From: Chitinophagaceae bacterium
Lineage (GTDB): Bacteria > Bacteroidota > Bacteroidia > Chitinophagales > Chitinophagaceae
Length of the DNA: 64,000 bases
Direction: 5' to 3'
NCBI GenBank assembly: GCA_019638595.1
Contig: JAHBTJ010000010.1
Coordinates: forward strand, 186,001-250,000
Below, one piece after another: positions 35,008 through 43,136 of this stretch (positions are counted from its first letter, which is position 1; each line of letters starts with the position of its first letter). A model generated the notes under the pieces. The model searched no databases and was not told the origin of the DNA. It worked only from the letters and a program-made list of their open reading frames with translations. The position numbers and the translations under genes are program-made.

Positions 35008-37653
35008 ATGAAGCCTGTAGTTTTTGTTGTTGTGGCATGCTCCCTGCTTGCTGCATGCAATACCCAACCGCCCTGCATACCGGCAGAACGAAATAAAGCG
35101 CTGGAATCCATTGATTCGCTTTCTATAAGCCTGAACTGGCCCAAAGATCTGTCTATTACCGGCTATACCGGTCCGGACCTTACGCCGAGCCCGGCTTGTA
35201 TTGCCGCGGCTCCCATGGGCGAAGTATATGTTGGAGTAGATATGATGGGGTCGCTGGGTAAACACCCGGGGAAAGGCCTGATCGTAAAACTGGTTGATTG
35301 TAATAATGATGGCATTGTAGATAGTCATACCGAGTATGCCAGGGTGGATAATCCCCGCGGAATTATTCCCCTGGGCGATAAATTGTATGTGCTTCATACC
35401 ACGTTTAAAGATACCTTGGCTGAAGGCATGGACCTGGTAGTGTTTGAAGACAAAGATCATGATGGAAAAGCGGATGGTCCGCCGCAGCCGCTTGTTGAGC
35501 ATATCAGCAATCCTACTTATCTTAAAAGCCGTGGTACCGATCATGCTACCAATGGCATACGGCTGGGGATTGACGGATGGATATATATTGCCGTTGGGGA
35601 CTTTGGCTTTTATAACGCCACAGATCGCAGCGGGAGAAAACTGACCATGTTAGGCGGCGGTATAGTAAGGGTTCGCCCAGATGGTACAGAAATGGAAGTA
35701 TATACGCATGGATTGCGTAATATTTATGATGTGGCCATAGACCCCTATATGAATGTTTTTACCCGCGACAATACCAATGATGGCGGGGGATGGAATATCC
35801 GGTTCAGCCACCAGTTGCAAACCGGCGAATATGGCTATCCGTTGTTATTTAAATATTTTACCGAGGAGATCATTCCCGCCCTGGAAGATCTTGGCGGAGG
35901 TTCGGGTACCGGTTCTTTGTTTATGAGCGAGCCCTCCTGGCCGCAGCAGTATAACAACGTGCCAATGATGGCAGACTGGGGCAGGAACCTGCTATATATT
36001 CACAGGCTTACCCCCGATGGTAGCAGTTATAAGCAACAGCAGGAAGAATTTATTAAGCTGCCTCAAATTACCGATCTCGATGTGGATGGTTCAGGACGTT
36101 TGTATATGGCCGCATGGGATGGGGCGGGTTATTCCGGCGATTCAGGCAAAGGATTTGTTGTGCGCGCTGTTCCGGAAGGCTGGAACTATAAACCGTTCCC
36201 CGATGTTAAAAAAGCTTCTGTAAAAGAATTAGGATCCTTGCTGCAATCCGGCAGCGCGGTAGCCCGCCTGGCCGCCCAGCAGGAATTACTCACCCGCCCG
36301 GCAAAAGAAGCTACAGACCTTGCCTGGAAGATCACATCGGATGTTTCGCAACCATTGGATGTGCGGATCGCCGCCATGTATACCTACAGCCAGGTTGCAA
36401 AGGAAGGAGGAATACAAAACCTGGTAAAGTTAAGCGCTGAGCCTGCTATAAAGGAATTTGCGCTGCGTGCGCTTACCGACCGGGAATCTTTTTTAAAGGA
36501 TGTGCCGGCAGAGCCATTTGTTGAAGGATTGAAGGACGCGTCCGAACGGGTGCAGGTGGCTGCTATTATTGGGCTGAACCGTCTGAATAAAACAGAAACC
36601 GCACAGGCTTTGCTACAGGTGCCTGTACCTGCTTCTTTTACAGCTCCGGCAAAAGGGCAGGAAGGGCCTCATGCAACTCCGAATGCGGACATTATTCCGG
36701 CGCACCTGGCCGTACGCGCGTTGGTGCACATGAATGCTGTAGAACCTTGCCTGGCAGCTATTACTACCAAAGATTCAACCATCGCGTTATGGGCGCTGCG
36801 TTATATGCACAACCCCAAAGCGGCAGATGGGTTGATAGCTGCTTATAATGCTGCCGAAAGCAATTCGCTTAAGGAAAAGATACTGGTAACTTTATCAAGG
36901 TTGTACCAAAAAGAATCACCTTTTGATGCTACTACATGGTGGAGCACGCGCCCCGATACGCATGGGCCTTATTATAAGCCTGAATCCTGGGAGGCTTCAG
37001 ACAGGATCCGGGCATTTTTAACAGAGCAGTGGAATAAAACAAACAGCGCCGGTAAAGACTTTTATGCCAACCTGAATGGAAAGTTCAGGCTGGGTATAGC
37101 GCAGTTTGGAGGAGATGAGGAAAGACCGGAAACGGATGAAGCGAAGGTTGATTTGAATAAGATCAGGAATATGAAAGGGCAGATAGGAAAGTCTTCCATA
37201 GAAGATATTATGCTGGCGATGGATAAGATAAAAGGAGATCCTGCCCTGGGTAAAAAGCTTTTTGTTCAGCAGGGCTGCATGGCCTGCCACAGTATTGAAA
37301 AGGGACAACCTCTCAAGGGTCCTTTCATGGGGCAGATCGGTTCCATTATGAACAGGAAGCAGATCGCTGAATCTATCCTTAAGCCCAATGCATCCATTTC
37401 CCAGGGTTTTGCAACAGTACAGATCACTACCAACGATAGCAAAACCGTTGTAGGATTTGTTACAGGCGAGTCGGGAGGGAAAGTTACGCTGCGCGATATT
37501 ACAGGTGCGGTTCATACGGTAGCTGCAAAAGACATTAGGGAGCGCAAAGAGCTTGAAACTTCTGTAATGCCCCCGGGACTGGCCAATGCTTTGTCGTACG
37601 AGGAGTTTGCTTCGCTGATCACCTATCTTTCGCAACAAAAAGGCGATAAATAG
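35008..37653 (+). CDS. Propeller/HEAT/cytochrome c lipoprotein
   Basis: An 881-residue lipoprotein (lipobox LLAAC at residues 13-17). A sorbosone-dehydrogenase-like propeller covers about 45-400 (TPSPACIAAAPMGEVYVGVD, DHATNGIRLGIDGWIYIAVGDFG, YTHGLRNIYDVAIDP, QITDLDVDGSGRLYMAAWDG). HEAT-like repeats follow (about 410-640) and a C-terminal cytochrome c domain with Cys757-Met-Ala-Cys760-His761. The last ~100 residues match the haem-binding type in which an SISQGF strand precedes a final helix. No separate PQQ site is evident. The layout parallels the 30709 protein, with a shorter HEAT region. It probably transfers electrons from a periplasmic sugar oxidation, but the substrate cannot be read from sequence. 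Confidence 0.82.
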   Translation: MKPVVFVVVACSLLAACNTQPPCIPAERNKALESIDSLSISLNWPKDLSITGYTGPDLTPSPACIAAAPMGEVYVGVDMMGSLGKHPGKGLIVKLVDCNNDGIVDSHTEYARVDNPRGIIPLGDKLYVLHTTFKDTLAEGMDLVVFEDKDHDGKADGPPQPLVEHISNPTYLKSRGTDHATNGIRLGIDGWIYIAVGDFGFYNATDRSGRKLTMLGGGIVRVRPDGTEMEVYTHGLRNIYDVAIDPYMNVFTRDNTNDGGGWNIRFSHQLQTGEYGYPLLFKYFTEEIIPALEDLGGGSGTGSLFMSEPSWPQQYNNVPMMADWGRNLLYIHRLTPDGSSYKQQQEEFIKLPQITDLDVDGSGRLYMAAWDGAGYSGDSGKGFVVRAVPEGWNYKPFPDVKKASVKELGSLLQSGSAVARLAAQQELLTRPAKEATDLAWKITSDVSQPLDVRIAAMYTYSQVAKEGGIQNLVKLSAEPAIKEFALRALTDRESFLKDVPAEPFVEGLKDASERVQVAAIIGLNRLNKTETAQALLQVPVPASFTAPAKGQEGPHATPNADIIPAHLAVRALVHMNAVEPCLAAITTKDSTIALWALRYMHNPKAADGLIAAYNAAESNSLKEKILVTLSRLYQKESPFDATTWWSTRPDTHGPYYKPESWEASDRIRAFLTEQWNKTNSAGKDFYANLNGKFRLGIAQFGGDEERPETDEAKVDLNKIRNMKGQIGKSSIEDIMLAMDKIKGDPALGKKLFVQQGCMACHSIEKGQPLKGPFMGQIGSIMNRKQIAESILKPNASISQGFATVQITTNDSKTVVGFVTGESGGKVTLRDITGAVHTVAAKDIRERKELETSVMPPGLANALSYEEFASLITYLSQQKGDK

Positions 37654-37671
37654 GCAGGGTGCAGGATGGTG

Positions 37672-37850
37672 GATTTGAAATTTGATAGCTGTTGCAGGTT
37701 ACAGGTGTGGGGTTTATAGTTTTGGGTTTGTAGTTTGTGGTTTACTATGCTGAAAGCTGATAGCCAACTATAAACAAAAAACTAAAAACCAAAAATTTGC
37801 TGATGCTGACGGCTCATAGCTCATTGCTGATAGCTGACTGCTGATAGCCG
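37672..37850. repeat. Degenerate intergenic repeat tract, copy 2
   Basis: This fills the convergent gap between two stop codons. Words such as GGTTTATAGTTTTGGGTTTG and GTAGTTTGTGGTTTAC are followed by CAACTATAAACAAAAAACTA, roughly their complement, and by repeated AGCTGATAGC-type words (GCTGATAGCTGACTGCTGAT). The tract can fold as one long imperfect hairpin. The vocabulary is shared with 5805-5896 and 47881-48020. Confidence 0.65.
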
Positions 37851-37853
37851 AAA

Positions 37854-39362
37854 TCAGGCTTCTTCACAATTGCTGACAGATTTACGCCGGGCTTTGTTAT
37901 ACAGATAATAGCCGGCGAAAGCTGCACCCAATGCCACAACACCCAATGCGGTGTATTTGGCTGATTTACGTGTGAACAGCGACCTTTTTTCTCCGTCCAT
38001 TCCGCTTACTATGGGTAGCAGGGGTCTCAACGATCCCGTAGGCAACACCTTGTCGGCCCATACACTTGCTTCGGCATCCGCATGGGTAGTTACCAATCCC
38101 ATGCCGGCATCTTTCAGCATAGGTATATCCTGCGCACTGTTACCGATATATACCGTGTTCTTTTGAGGGATGCTGAACTTTTCCGTAGCGTAAAGCAATA
38201 CGTTTGATTTGTCGTATCCATCCGGATCATCGCTTCTTTTAAAATATTCAGGGATCACCAGCTCGCCGGAGGTAATGCTTTTTTCGAGCGGCAGGTGATT
38301 GGCCAGGCAATAATCAAAGCCCAGCCTGTTTTTAATATGATTGGCTACCACGTCGAACCCTTCCGATACCAGTACACAGAGATAGCCATCTTTTTTCAAC
38401 TTGCTGATTATTTCCGCAGCGTCTTCCACCAACGGTATGCTGTCTGCAATAGACTGGAGCTCCGGTAATGATTTACCTTTTAATAATGAAGCTGTTTTCT
38501 GCAGCCGGGCTGCCGGGTCCTTGTATTTATTTTTAATCCATTCGTAATGCTCTTCCTGGTTGTAATAAGCGGCGGCGGTTTCATTAAAGTCGTATTCCAT
38601 TACTACACTTATATCTATCAGCATCATCTTTTTCAGATTAAGGATCGATTCCTTAACAGCAATATCCATTTCGTCGCTAATGGTATGGATATCAGAAAGC
38701 GTTTCCAGGTTGTTTCTTGATAATGATGCCGCCCGTTGCAGGATGGTTCTTGATATCTGCCGCGACATCTTACCCAATGATTCCAGGCTTTGCATATCGT
38801 TTTTAATGTATCCTATATTTACTTCCTGTATGCGCATTTCTTGGCTGTACGCGTCTATCAGCAGGGCGATATCCACCCCATAATCATTTTCAAATTCAAC
38901 CCGGGTTAAAAAATCTTTTCTCGCGGCTATCATACCGCTTAACGGTTGTGTGAATTTTTCCAGTTCGGGAAAAAAAATACTCAGCATCGGTTTGGCTACC
39001 AGTTGAGTAACCCTGCCAGCCTGCCTGTCGAAAAAGGATTTTACAAAATCCGCTTCCCCTTTCAATATAGGGTCGGCAAGCATGGATACGATGTTTTTAG
39101 GATAGGTTACAATATCGGCGTCAAGGTATACGATCGTGTCGTAAGTAGCCGCTATCATTCCTTCTCTCATTGAAATACCTTTTCCTTTCCTGGAGCTGGT
39201 TATTACCCGGGCATTTTCTTTCAATGCTTCAGATACAGTATTATCTGAAGAATTATCATCCACTACAATGATCTCCATAACAGGCTCGGGCTGCCGGATG
39301 CGCTGAATGACTTTCCGGATGGTGGCGCCTTCGTTTAACGCGGGGAGGATAACACTGACCAT
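37854..39362 (-). CDS. Glycosyltransferase family 2 / HAD-like fusion with C-terminal membrane helix
   Basis: A 502-residue fusion. Residues 1-220 are a GT-A glycosyltransferase: SVILPALNEGATIRKVI, VVDDNSSDNT and YLDADI (DxD metal site), resembling GpgS-type glucosyl-3-phosphoglycerate synthases. Residues 245-465 are a SerB-like HAD domain: LKGKSLPELQSIADSIPLV, motif II VLVSEGF, motif III Lys in YDKSNVL and motif IV VYIGNSAQDIPMLKDAG. Motif I is D250-I-S252, not DxD, and motif IV is GNSAQD, not GDGxxD. A single helix near 470-490 (ALGVVALGAAFAGYYLY) ends the protein. A normal version would make and dephosphorylate a sugar-phosphoglycerate; here the HAD half may be inactive or changed. The domain calls are firm, the pathway is not. 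Confidence 0.75.
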   Translation of the reverse strand: MVSVILPALNEGATIRKVIQRIRQPEPVMEIIVVDDNSSDNTVSEALKENARVITSSRKGKGISMREGMIAATYDTIVYLDADIVTYPKNIVSMLADPILKGEADFVKSFFDRQAGRVTQLVAKPMLSIFFPELEKFTQPLSGMIAARKDFLTRVEFENDYGVDIALLIDAYSQEMRIQEVNIGYIKNDMQSLESLGKMSRQISRTILQRAASLSRNNLETLSDIHTISDEMDIAVKESILNLKKMMLIDISVVMEYDFNETAAAYYNQEEHYEWIKNKYKDPAARLQKTASLLKGKSLPELQSIADSIPLVEDAAEIISKLKKDGYLCVLVSEGFDVVANHIKNRLGFDYCLANHLPLEKSITSGELVIPEYFKRSDDPDGYDKSNVLLYATEKFSIPQKNTVYIGNSAQDIPMLKDAGMGLVTTHADAEASVWADKVLPTGSLRPLLPIVSGMDGEKRSLFTRKSAKYTALGVVALGAAFAGYYLYNKARRKSVSNCEEA

Positions 39363-39382
39363 ATTGTTCTGTTTCTAACATT

Positions 39383-39390
39383 CAAATATA
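39383..39390 (-). promoter_or_regulatory. -7 box for the GT-HAD gene
   Basis: TATATTTG on the minus strand, an exact TAnnTTTG, 20 bases before the ATG. No clear -33 TTTG. Confidence 0.5.
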
Positions 39391-39628
39391 CCAAAAATCG
39401 AGCCGTTGGCCGCATGGTTCCCGGCAGGCAGTACCGTATTTCTACGGGGCAAATCGTCTTTTTCGTGTATCGTTGACTGTTATACTTTACCGGAAGATCA
39501 ATTTTTTGTAAACTCTTTTTACCTGCTGTTACGGGGTTTTACGGACTTTACGTTCTTCTGTCATTTTCTATGCCGTTCATCCCTCATGATAGGATTTTAA
39601 AACTTTGTTGGGCATGTTCGTCACACAT

Positions 39629-39661
39629 TTTGCGCCGCCCCGGTAGTTAATGCTATCTTCA
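39629..39661 (+). promoter_or_regulatory. Candidate promoter of the repeat lipoprotein gene
   Basis: TTTG at 39629-39632, 21 bases, then TATCTTCA at 39654-39661; the ATG follows 31 bases later. The spacing is right; the -7 box is a partial match. Confidence 0.4.
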
Positions 39662-39692
39662 GTACTGTTCAATCACAATTCAATATTTTACA

Positions 39693-40973
39693 ATGAAGCA
39701 CGCGCTTTTCTTAATGGCTGCAACAGGGTTTTGCATATTGGTGGCAGCATGCAGGCATGGCAATACCATGGTTGTAGATGATGGAAAAAACCGTTTGGAA
39801 ATAAATTATTCCGGTGAAATAAGCTTTGCTGAAGATGAAACAACTATTGAGAGCATGTCTCCTGGCGCTTACCTGGAGTTCAGGAGTAACAATAAAAAAA
39901 TGTTCGCAAAGAATAATTACCATGATGAAGTTGAGTATGAATTATACGAGGGCAGAAAAAGAATTGACCCGTTGCAGCCACGGGGTAAGGAATTAATAGC
40001 TGAAGCCATCAAAAAAATGATGGATGCGGGGTTTAACGCAGAAGAGCGTATCCGGCATATTTATGAAAAGGGAGGCGCAATTGCATTGCTCAGGGCAACG
40101 CTCAAAATGGAAGGTGATTTTCTGAAAAGCAAATACCTTTCGTACCTGATTTCAGAAACCGATCCGGGCGTTGACGAACTGGTTGCGGCAGCACAAATAA
40201 CCGCGCTGACCATGCATTCGGGGTTTGAAAAAGCGCAGGTGCTGAAAAAGTTTTCCGGGCAAAATTTGAGCGATCAACAGATTGCTGCAGAGTGGCTTAA
40301 AGCCGCCGGCACTATTGATTCCGATTTTGAGATGACGCAGGCATTAAAAGCATTTCCGCTGGGAGAGGCTCACGATCCGGAAATATATGTACAATGGATA
40401 GGAGTTGCTAAAACAGTACAATCTGATTTTGAAAAAGCACAGGTATTAAAAGAATTTCCCGTAGACCGGTTGAATGACACGCTGGTATCCAACGCGTGGT
40501 TTGAAGCCACCGGCACAATAGACGCTGATTTTGAAAAAGCAAAAACATTGAAGATCCTCACAAATCAATCTTTAAATGGTATGCAGTTCAGCCAGGTATT
40601 AACTACTGCGGAAGGCATCAGTGCGGAATTTGAACAGGTGAATCTTATTAAAGAGCTGATCCGGCAAAAGGTTCCGTCCTCCCGGGGGGGCTTTGACCAA
40701 CTGATGTTATCGGTACGTAATATCAGCGGAGATTTTGAAAAGTCGAACCTGTTAAAGGCCATTATTGAAAAAGATATTGAAACGGAGGAGCAATGGTCGG
40801 GTATTTTGCAGGAAACAAAAACGGTGGGCGCCGATTTTGAAAAAGCGGGCATATTGCTATTGATCGCTCAAAAAATGCCCAATACCGATCAACTGAACAA
40901 TGCTTATATGGATGCCGCTAAAACCATACAATCTGAAATGGATTATGGGAAGGTGGTAAAAGCGATTCAGTAA
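39693..40973 (+). CDS. Lipoprotein with eight tandem ~34-residue helical repeats
   Basis: A 426-residue lipoprotein (lipobox LVAAC at 16-20) with no function I can name. Residues 25-95 are beta-rich (RLEINYSGEISFAEDETTI, AYLEFRSNN). From about residue 130 there are eight repeats of roughly 34 residues, consensus SDFEKAQVLKxF-x20-AxTI/V, plus a ninth broken copy at the C-terminus; examples begin HSGFEKAQVLKKF, QSDFEKAQVLKEF and GADFEKAGILLLI. The pattern predicts paired helices stacking into a solenoid. Similar 'SDYEKAxVL' repeats occur in the periplasmic parts of Bacteroidota BlaR1-like proteins (general knowledge). It probably binds protein at the membrane. Single gene with its own promoter and terminator. 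Confidence 0.7.
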   Translation: MKHALFLMAATGFCILVAACRHGNTMVVDDGKNRLEINYSGEISFAEDETTIESMSPGAYLEFRSNNKKMFAKNNYHDEVEYELYEGRKRIDPLQPRGKELIAEAIKKMMDAGFNAEERIRHIYEKGGAIALLRATLKMEGDFLKSKYLSYLISETDPGVDELVAAAQITALTMHSGFEKAQVLKKFSGQNLSDQQIAAEWLKAAGTIDSDFEMTQALKAFPLGEAHDPEIYVQWIGVAKTVQSDFEKAQVLKEFPVDRLNDTLVSNAWFEATGTIDADFEKAKTLKILTNQSLNGMQFSQVLTTAEGISAEFEQVNLIKELIRQKVPSSRGGFDQLMLSVRNISGDFEKSNLLKAIIEKDIETEEQWSGILQETKTVGADFEKAGILLLIAQKMPNTDQLNNAYMDAAKTIQSEMDYGKVVKAIQ

Positions 40974-41001
40974 AGCGACGGTTTGCTGCAAAAAAAATTG
41001 A

Positions 41002-41025
41002 GGCTCATAGAAATGAGCCCCCTTT
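41002..41025 (+). terminator. Terminator-like hairpin after the repeat lipoprotein
   Basis: GGCTCAT, loop AGAA, ATGAGCC, then CCCTTT. Perfect 7-base stem with a short weak T-run, 28 bases past the stop. Confidence 0.55.
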
Positions 41026-41213
41026 AGTTCTAAACCCTAAACCCTTAGAGAGACGGGCAAGATAATGTATGTTAGGTATACCTTCAAAGTGTTTTCGACC
41101 AAATAAACAAATGATAAGTGTTTATACGGGATTACATTGGAGATTCCCTGTATTGCGCAGGCACCTTCACAGGCGAGGCCGCATTTTTAGCCGCGAATTT
41201 ATTAACTCACAAA

Positions 41214-42113
41214 CTATTTAAACGCTTCACTAACCGGTTTGCCTCTCCAGCTTTGCGGCATGGTAAGTCCAAGAAGCTGTGCAATGGTAGCGCCGGTATC
41301 GTAAGTAATAATAGTGCTGTTTAGCTGGTAGCCTTTACGGATGCCTGTTCCGTATATAACCCAGGGTATCTGCACCTCATCCAGCGATTTTCCGCCATGT
41401 CCTTTATCTTTTCCTCCGTGATCAGATGTTACGAGTATAACAGTATTATCCGCTATACCGGCTTCCTGAACCGCGTGTAAGATCTTGCCGATCCGCTCAT
41501 CTACTTTTTTCAGCTCATCAAAGTACTCGGGTGTATGGTGGCCAATGTTATGACCTACATTATCCGGCTGGTCAAGATGAATAAATGTTAATACCGGTTT
41601 TTGCTCCTTTATAATAGTAACTGCCGTGTCAGTGCAAAAATCATCGTTATCGTTAGCGGGTACACGGATAGTAGTTGTCTCTTTTTCCACCAACGGGTTA
41701 ATGCCCGGCCAACTGTAAACAAGCGCAGATACAGCAGAGGGGCGTTGCTCTTTTAATAAGCTGAAAACGGTAGGGAACAAGCCGTATTGGTTGGTGGTAA
41801 CAGATGGTATTTCAGGAACAGCGCTGCCCCATTCCGTGTATCCGTGCATGGTAGGACCGGCTCCCATGATCATAGATGCCCAGTTAACAGCGCTGGAAGA
41901 AGGCAGCACCGACCTGGCTTTTAACGACCAGGCGCCTTCGTTCATCATTTTTTTTAAATGGGGCATATCTGCCCGGGGCAAAGCGTAGGCGCCCAACCCG
42001 TCACAACCAATTAATATAACATGTTTTACCTTTTTGGATTGCGCCTGCGAAAAAGCGGCAAAGATCAACAGGGCTAACAGCGTGAGGGCTGTTTTTTGAA
42101 ATTGTATCATCAT
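41214..42113 (-). CDS. Alkaline phosphatase-superfamily phosphodiesterase (nucleotide pyrophosphatase type)
   Basis: A secreted metallo-phosphodiesterase of the type I phosphodiesterase / nucleotide pyrophosphatase family, about 299 residues. Motifs: KHVILIGCDGLG (first metal Asp), LPSSSAVNWASMIMGAGPTMHG (Ser nucleophile region), FIHLDQPDNVGHNIGHH (metal Asp/His) and LVTSDHGGKDKGHGGKS (Asp-His pair and His). The signal peptide is cut near FSQAQ. I start it at the ATG 42111-42113 with a purine-rich GAGAGAG just before; a frame from TTG at 42122 is less likely. It would cleave phosphodiester or pyrophosphate bonds of nucleotides or sugar phosphates in the periplasm. A perfect inverted repeat lies in its leader. 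Confidence 0.87.
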   Translation of the reverse strand: MMIQFQKTALTLLALLIFAAFSQAQSKKVKHVILIGCDGLGAYALPRADMPHLKKMMNEGAWSLKARSVLPSSSAVNWASMIMGAGPTMHGYTEWGSAVPEIPSVTTNQYGLFPTVFSLLKEQRPSAVSALVYSWPGINPLVEKETTTIRVPANDNDDFCTDTAVTIIKEQKPVLTFIHLDQPDNVGHNIGHHTPEYFDELKKVDERIGKILHAVQEAGIADNTVILVTSDHGGKDKGHGGKSLDEVQIPWVIYGTGIRKGYQLNSTIITYDTGATIAQLLGLTMPQSWRGKPVSEAFK

Positions 42114-42142
42114 CTCTCTCAATGTTTAATTATGCCAGTGTT

Positions 42143-42176
42143 GTACAAACCTTCATCTCCGGGTGAAGGTTTGTAC
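42143..42176. promoter_or_regulatory. Perfect 13-bp inverted repeat in the phosphodiesterase leader
   Basis: GTACAAACCTTCA, loop TCTCCGGG, TGAAGGTTTGTAC, with no mismatch. It lies between the candidate -7 box (42190-42197) and the ATG (42113), so it would be a strong hairpin in the 5' untranslated RNA. No T-run follows on either strand, so it is not an ordinary terminator. Confidence 0.7.
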
Positions 42177-42189
42177 GGTATGCGATGTG

Positions 42190-42197
42190 CAAATATA
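42190..42197 (-). promoter_or_regulatory. -7 box for the phosphodiesterase gene
   Basis: TATATTTG on the minus strand, an exact match to TAnnTTTG, 76 bases before the ATG. Confidence 0.45.
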
Positions 42198-42332
42198 TGG
42201 AAAGGGCCGTTGTATGTTATGCCATGCAATTGCCGTAACAATAGCCCGCATCCTGCCGCCGGTAAAGTAAAATTTGTTTGATCACAGTATAATTCACCCT
42301 AATTATACTCTGACTGGTATAATCTCTTTTGT

Positions 42333-43121
42333 ATGAAAAGTATTTTACTGTTTGCCTGCAGCTTTGCTGGTATTATTGTTGCCACGGCTCAACGCCCCCC
42401 GCAGGGTCCTGTTTCAGATACAATACATACAGCCCTGTCGTTGGGTTACGAGTTGTACTGGCAGGATGACTTCAACGGTAATACACTTGATAGTACCAGG
42501 TGGCGTGTAAGGGGTGTGGGTTCCCGGGCAACAGGATATGTATCTGAAGAAGCGGTTACCGTGGGCAACGGATATCTTACATTACATGCCATCAAACGTA
42601 ACGACAGTATGCTCATCAGCGCTGTGGGAACGGAGGGGCTTTTTATGACCACGTATGGTTATTTTGAATGCAGGGCGCAACTGCAGCGGTCACCGGGCGT
42701 ATGGGGAGCGTTCTGGCTGCAATCTCCCAATCTTTCCCGCGGCGATGATCCGGCACTGTACGGCGCGGAGATTGATATCATGGAATGTTTCAGGAAGCTG
42801 GGGCCTGACATTGTTTCCCACAATGTACATTGGGGTCCTTATGGACCCGGGCAACGTACTACCCGTGGCATGCAGAGTTACCTGAAAGGTGTTGGAGAGG
42901 GGTTTCATACATTTGCCCTGGAATGGACACCCGATAAATATATTTTTTATGTAGACGGGTATAAATTTTATGAAGTTACACAGGGCATATCAAAGGTTGA
43001 TGAATACATTATCCTGAGCATGGAGCTGCCTAATGAAATGAAAGATCTTGCCAATACAAAGTTCCCTGATGCGTTTATAGTGGATTATGTAAAAGTGTAT
43101 AAAAAGGCAAAGCAGGATTAG
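42333..43121 (+). CDS. GH16 family beta-glucanase-like glycoside hydrolase
   Basis: A 262-residue secreted GH16 enzyme (laminarinase/lichenase/agarase fold). The signal peptide ends near VATAQ. A typical start YELYWQDDFNGNTLDSTRWR is followed by the concave-sheet strands FECRAQLQRSPGVWGAFWLQS and the catalytic motif E146-I-D148-I-M-E151 (nucleophile, helper Asp, acid/base). Downstream are HNVHWGPYGPG and FHTFALEWTPDKYIFYVDG. It attacks beta-1,3 or mixed-linkage glucans or galactans from within; the substrate is not fixed by sequence. It is transcribed away from the phosphodiesterase gene and is convergent with the DUF92 gene, 15 bases apart. It belongs to neither SusCD locus. Confidence 0.92.
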   Translation: MKSILLFACSFAGIIVATAQRPPQGPVSDTIHTALSLGYELYWQDDFNGNTLDSTRWRVRGVGSRATGYVSEEAVTVGNGYLTLHAIKRNDSMLISAVGTEGLFMTTYGYFECRAQLQRSPGVWGAFWLQSPNLSRGDDPALYGAEIDIMECFRKLGPDIVSHNVHWGPYGPGQRTTRGMQSYLKGVGEGFHTFALEWTPDKYIFYVDGYKFYEVTQGISKVDEYIILSMELPNEMKDLANTKFPDAFIVDYVKVYKKAKQD

Positions 43122-43136
43122 CTTTTGTTAAATCGG

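Larger units (their letters stand above)
39363..39692. other. Divergent intergenic region holding two promoters
   Basis: A 330-base gap between the GT-HAD gene (minus) and the repeat lipoprotein gene (plus). No gene or RNA fold is evident. It contains a perfect minus-strand -7 box near the left edge and a TTTG/TATCTTCA pair near the right edge, described separately. Confidence 0.6.

Noticed and set aside
29004..39362. Functional link between the MGH1-type hydrolase and the GpgS-like GT-HAD fusion (glucosylglycerate cycle)
   Set aside because: The hydrolase is secreted and lies in PUL1, the fusion is in a different unit with degraded HAD motifs; the shared name is not evidence.
41031..41048. 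Telomere-like CTAAACCCTAAACCCTTA repeat
   Set aside because: Only two short units in an intergenic gap of a bacterial chromosome; most likely chance.
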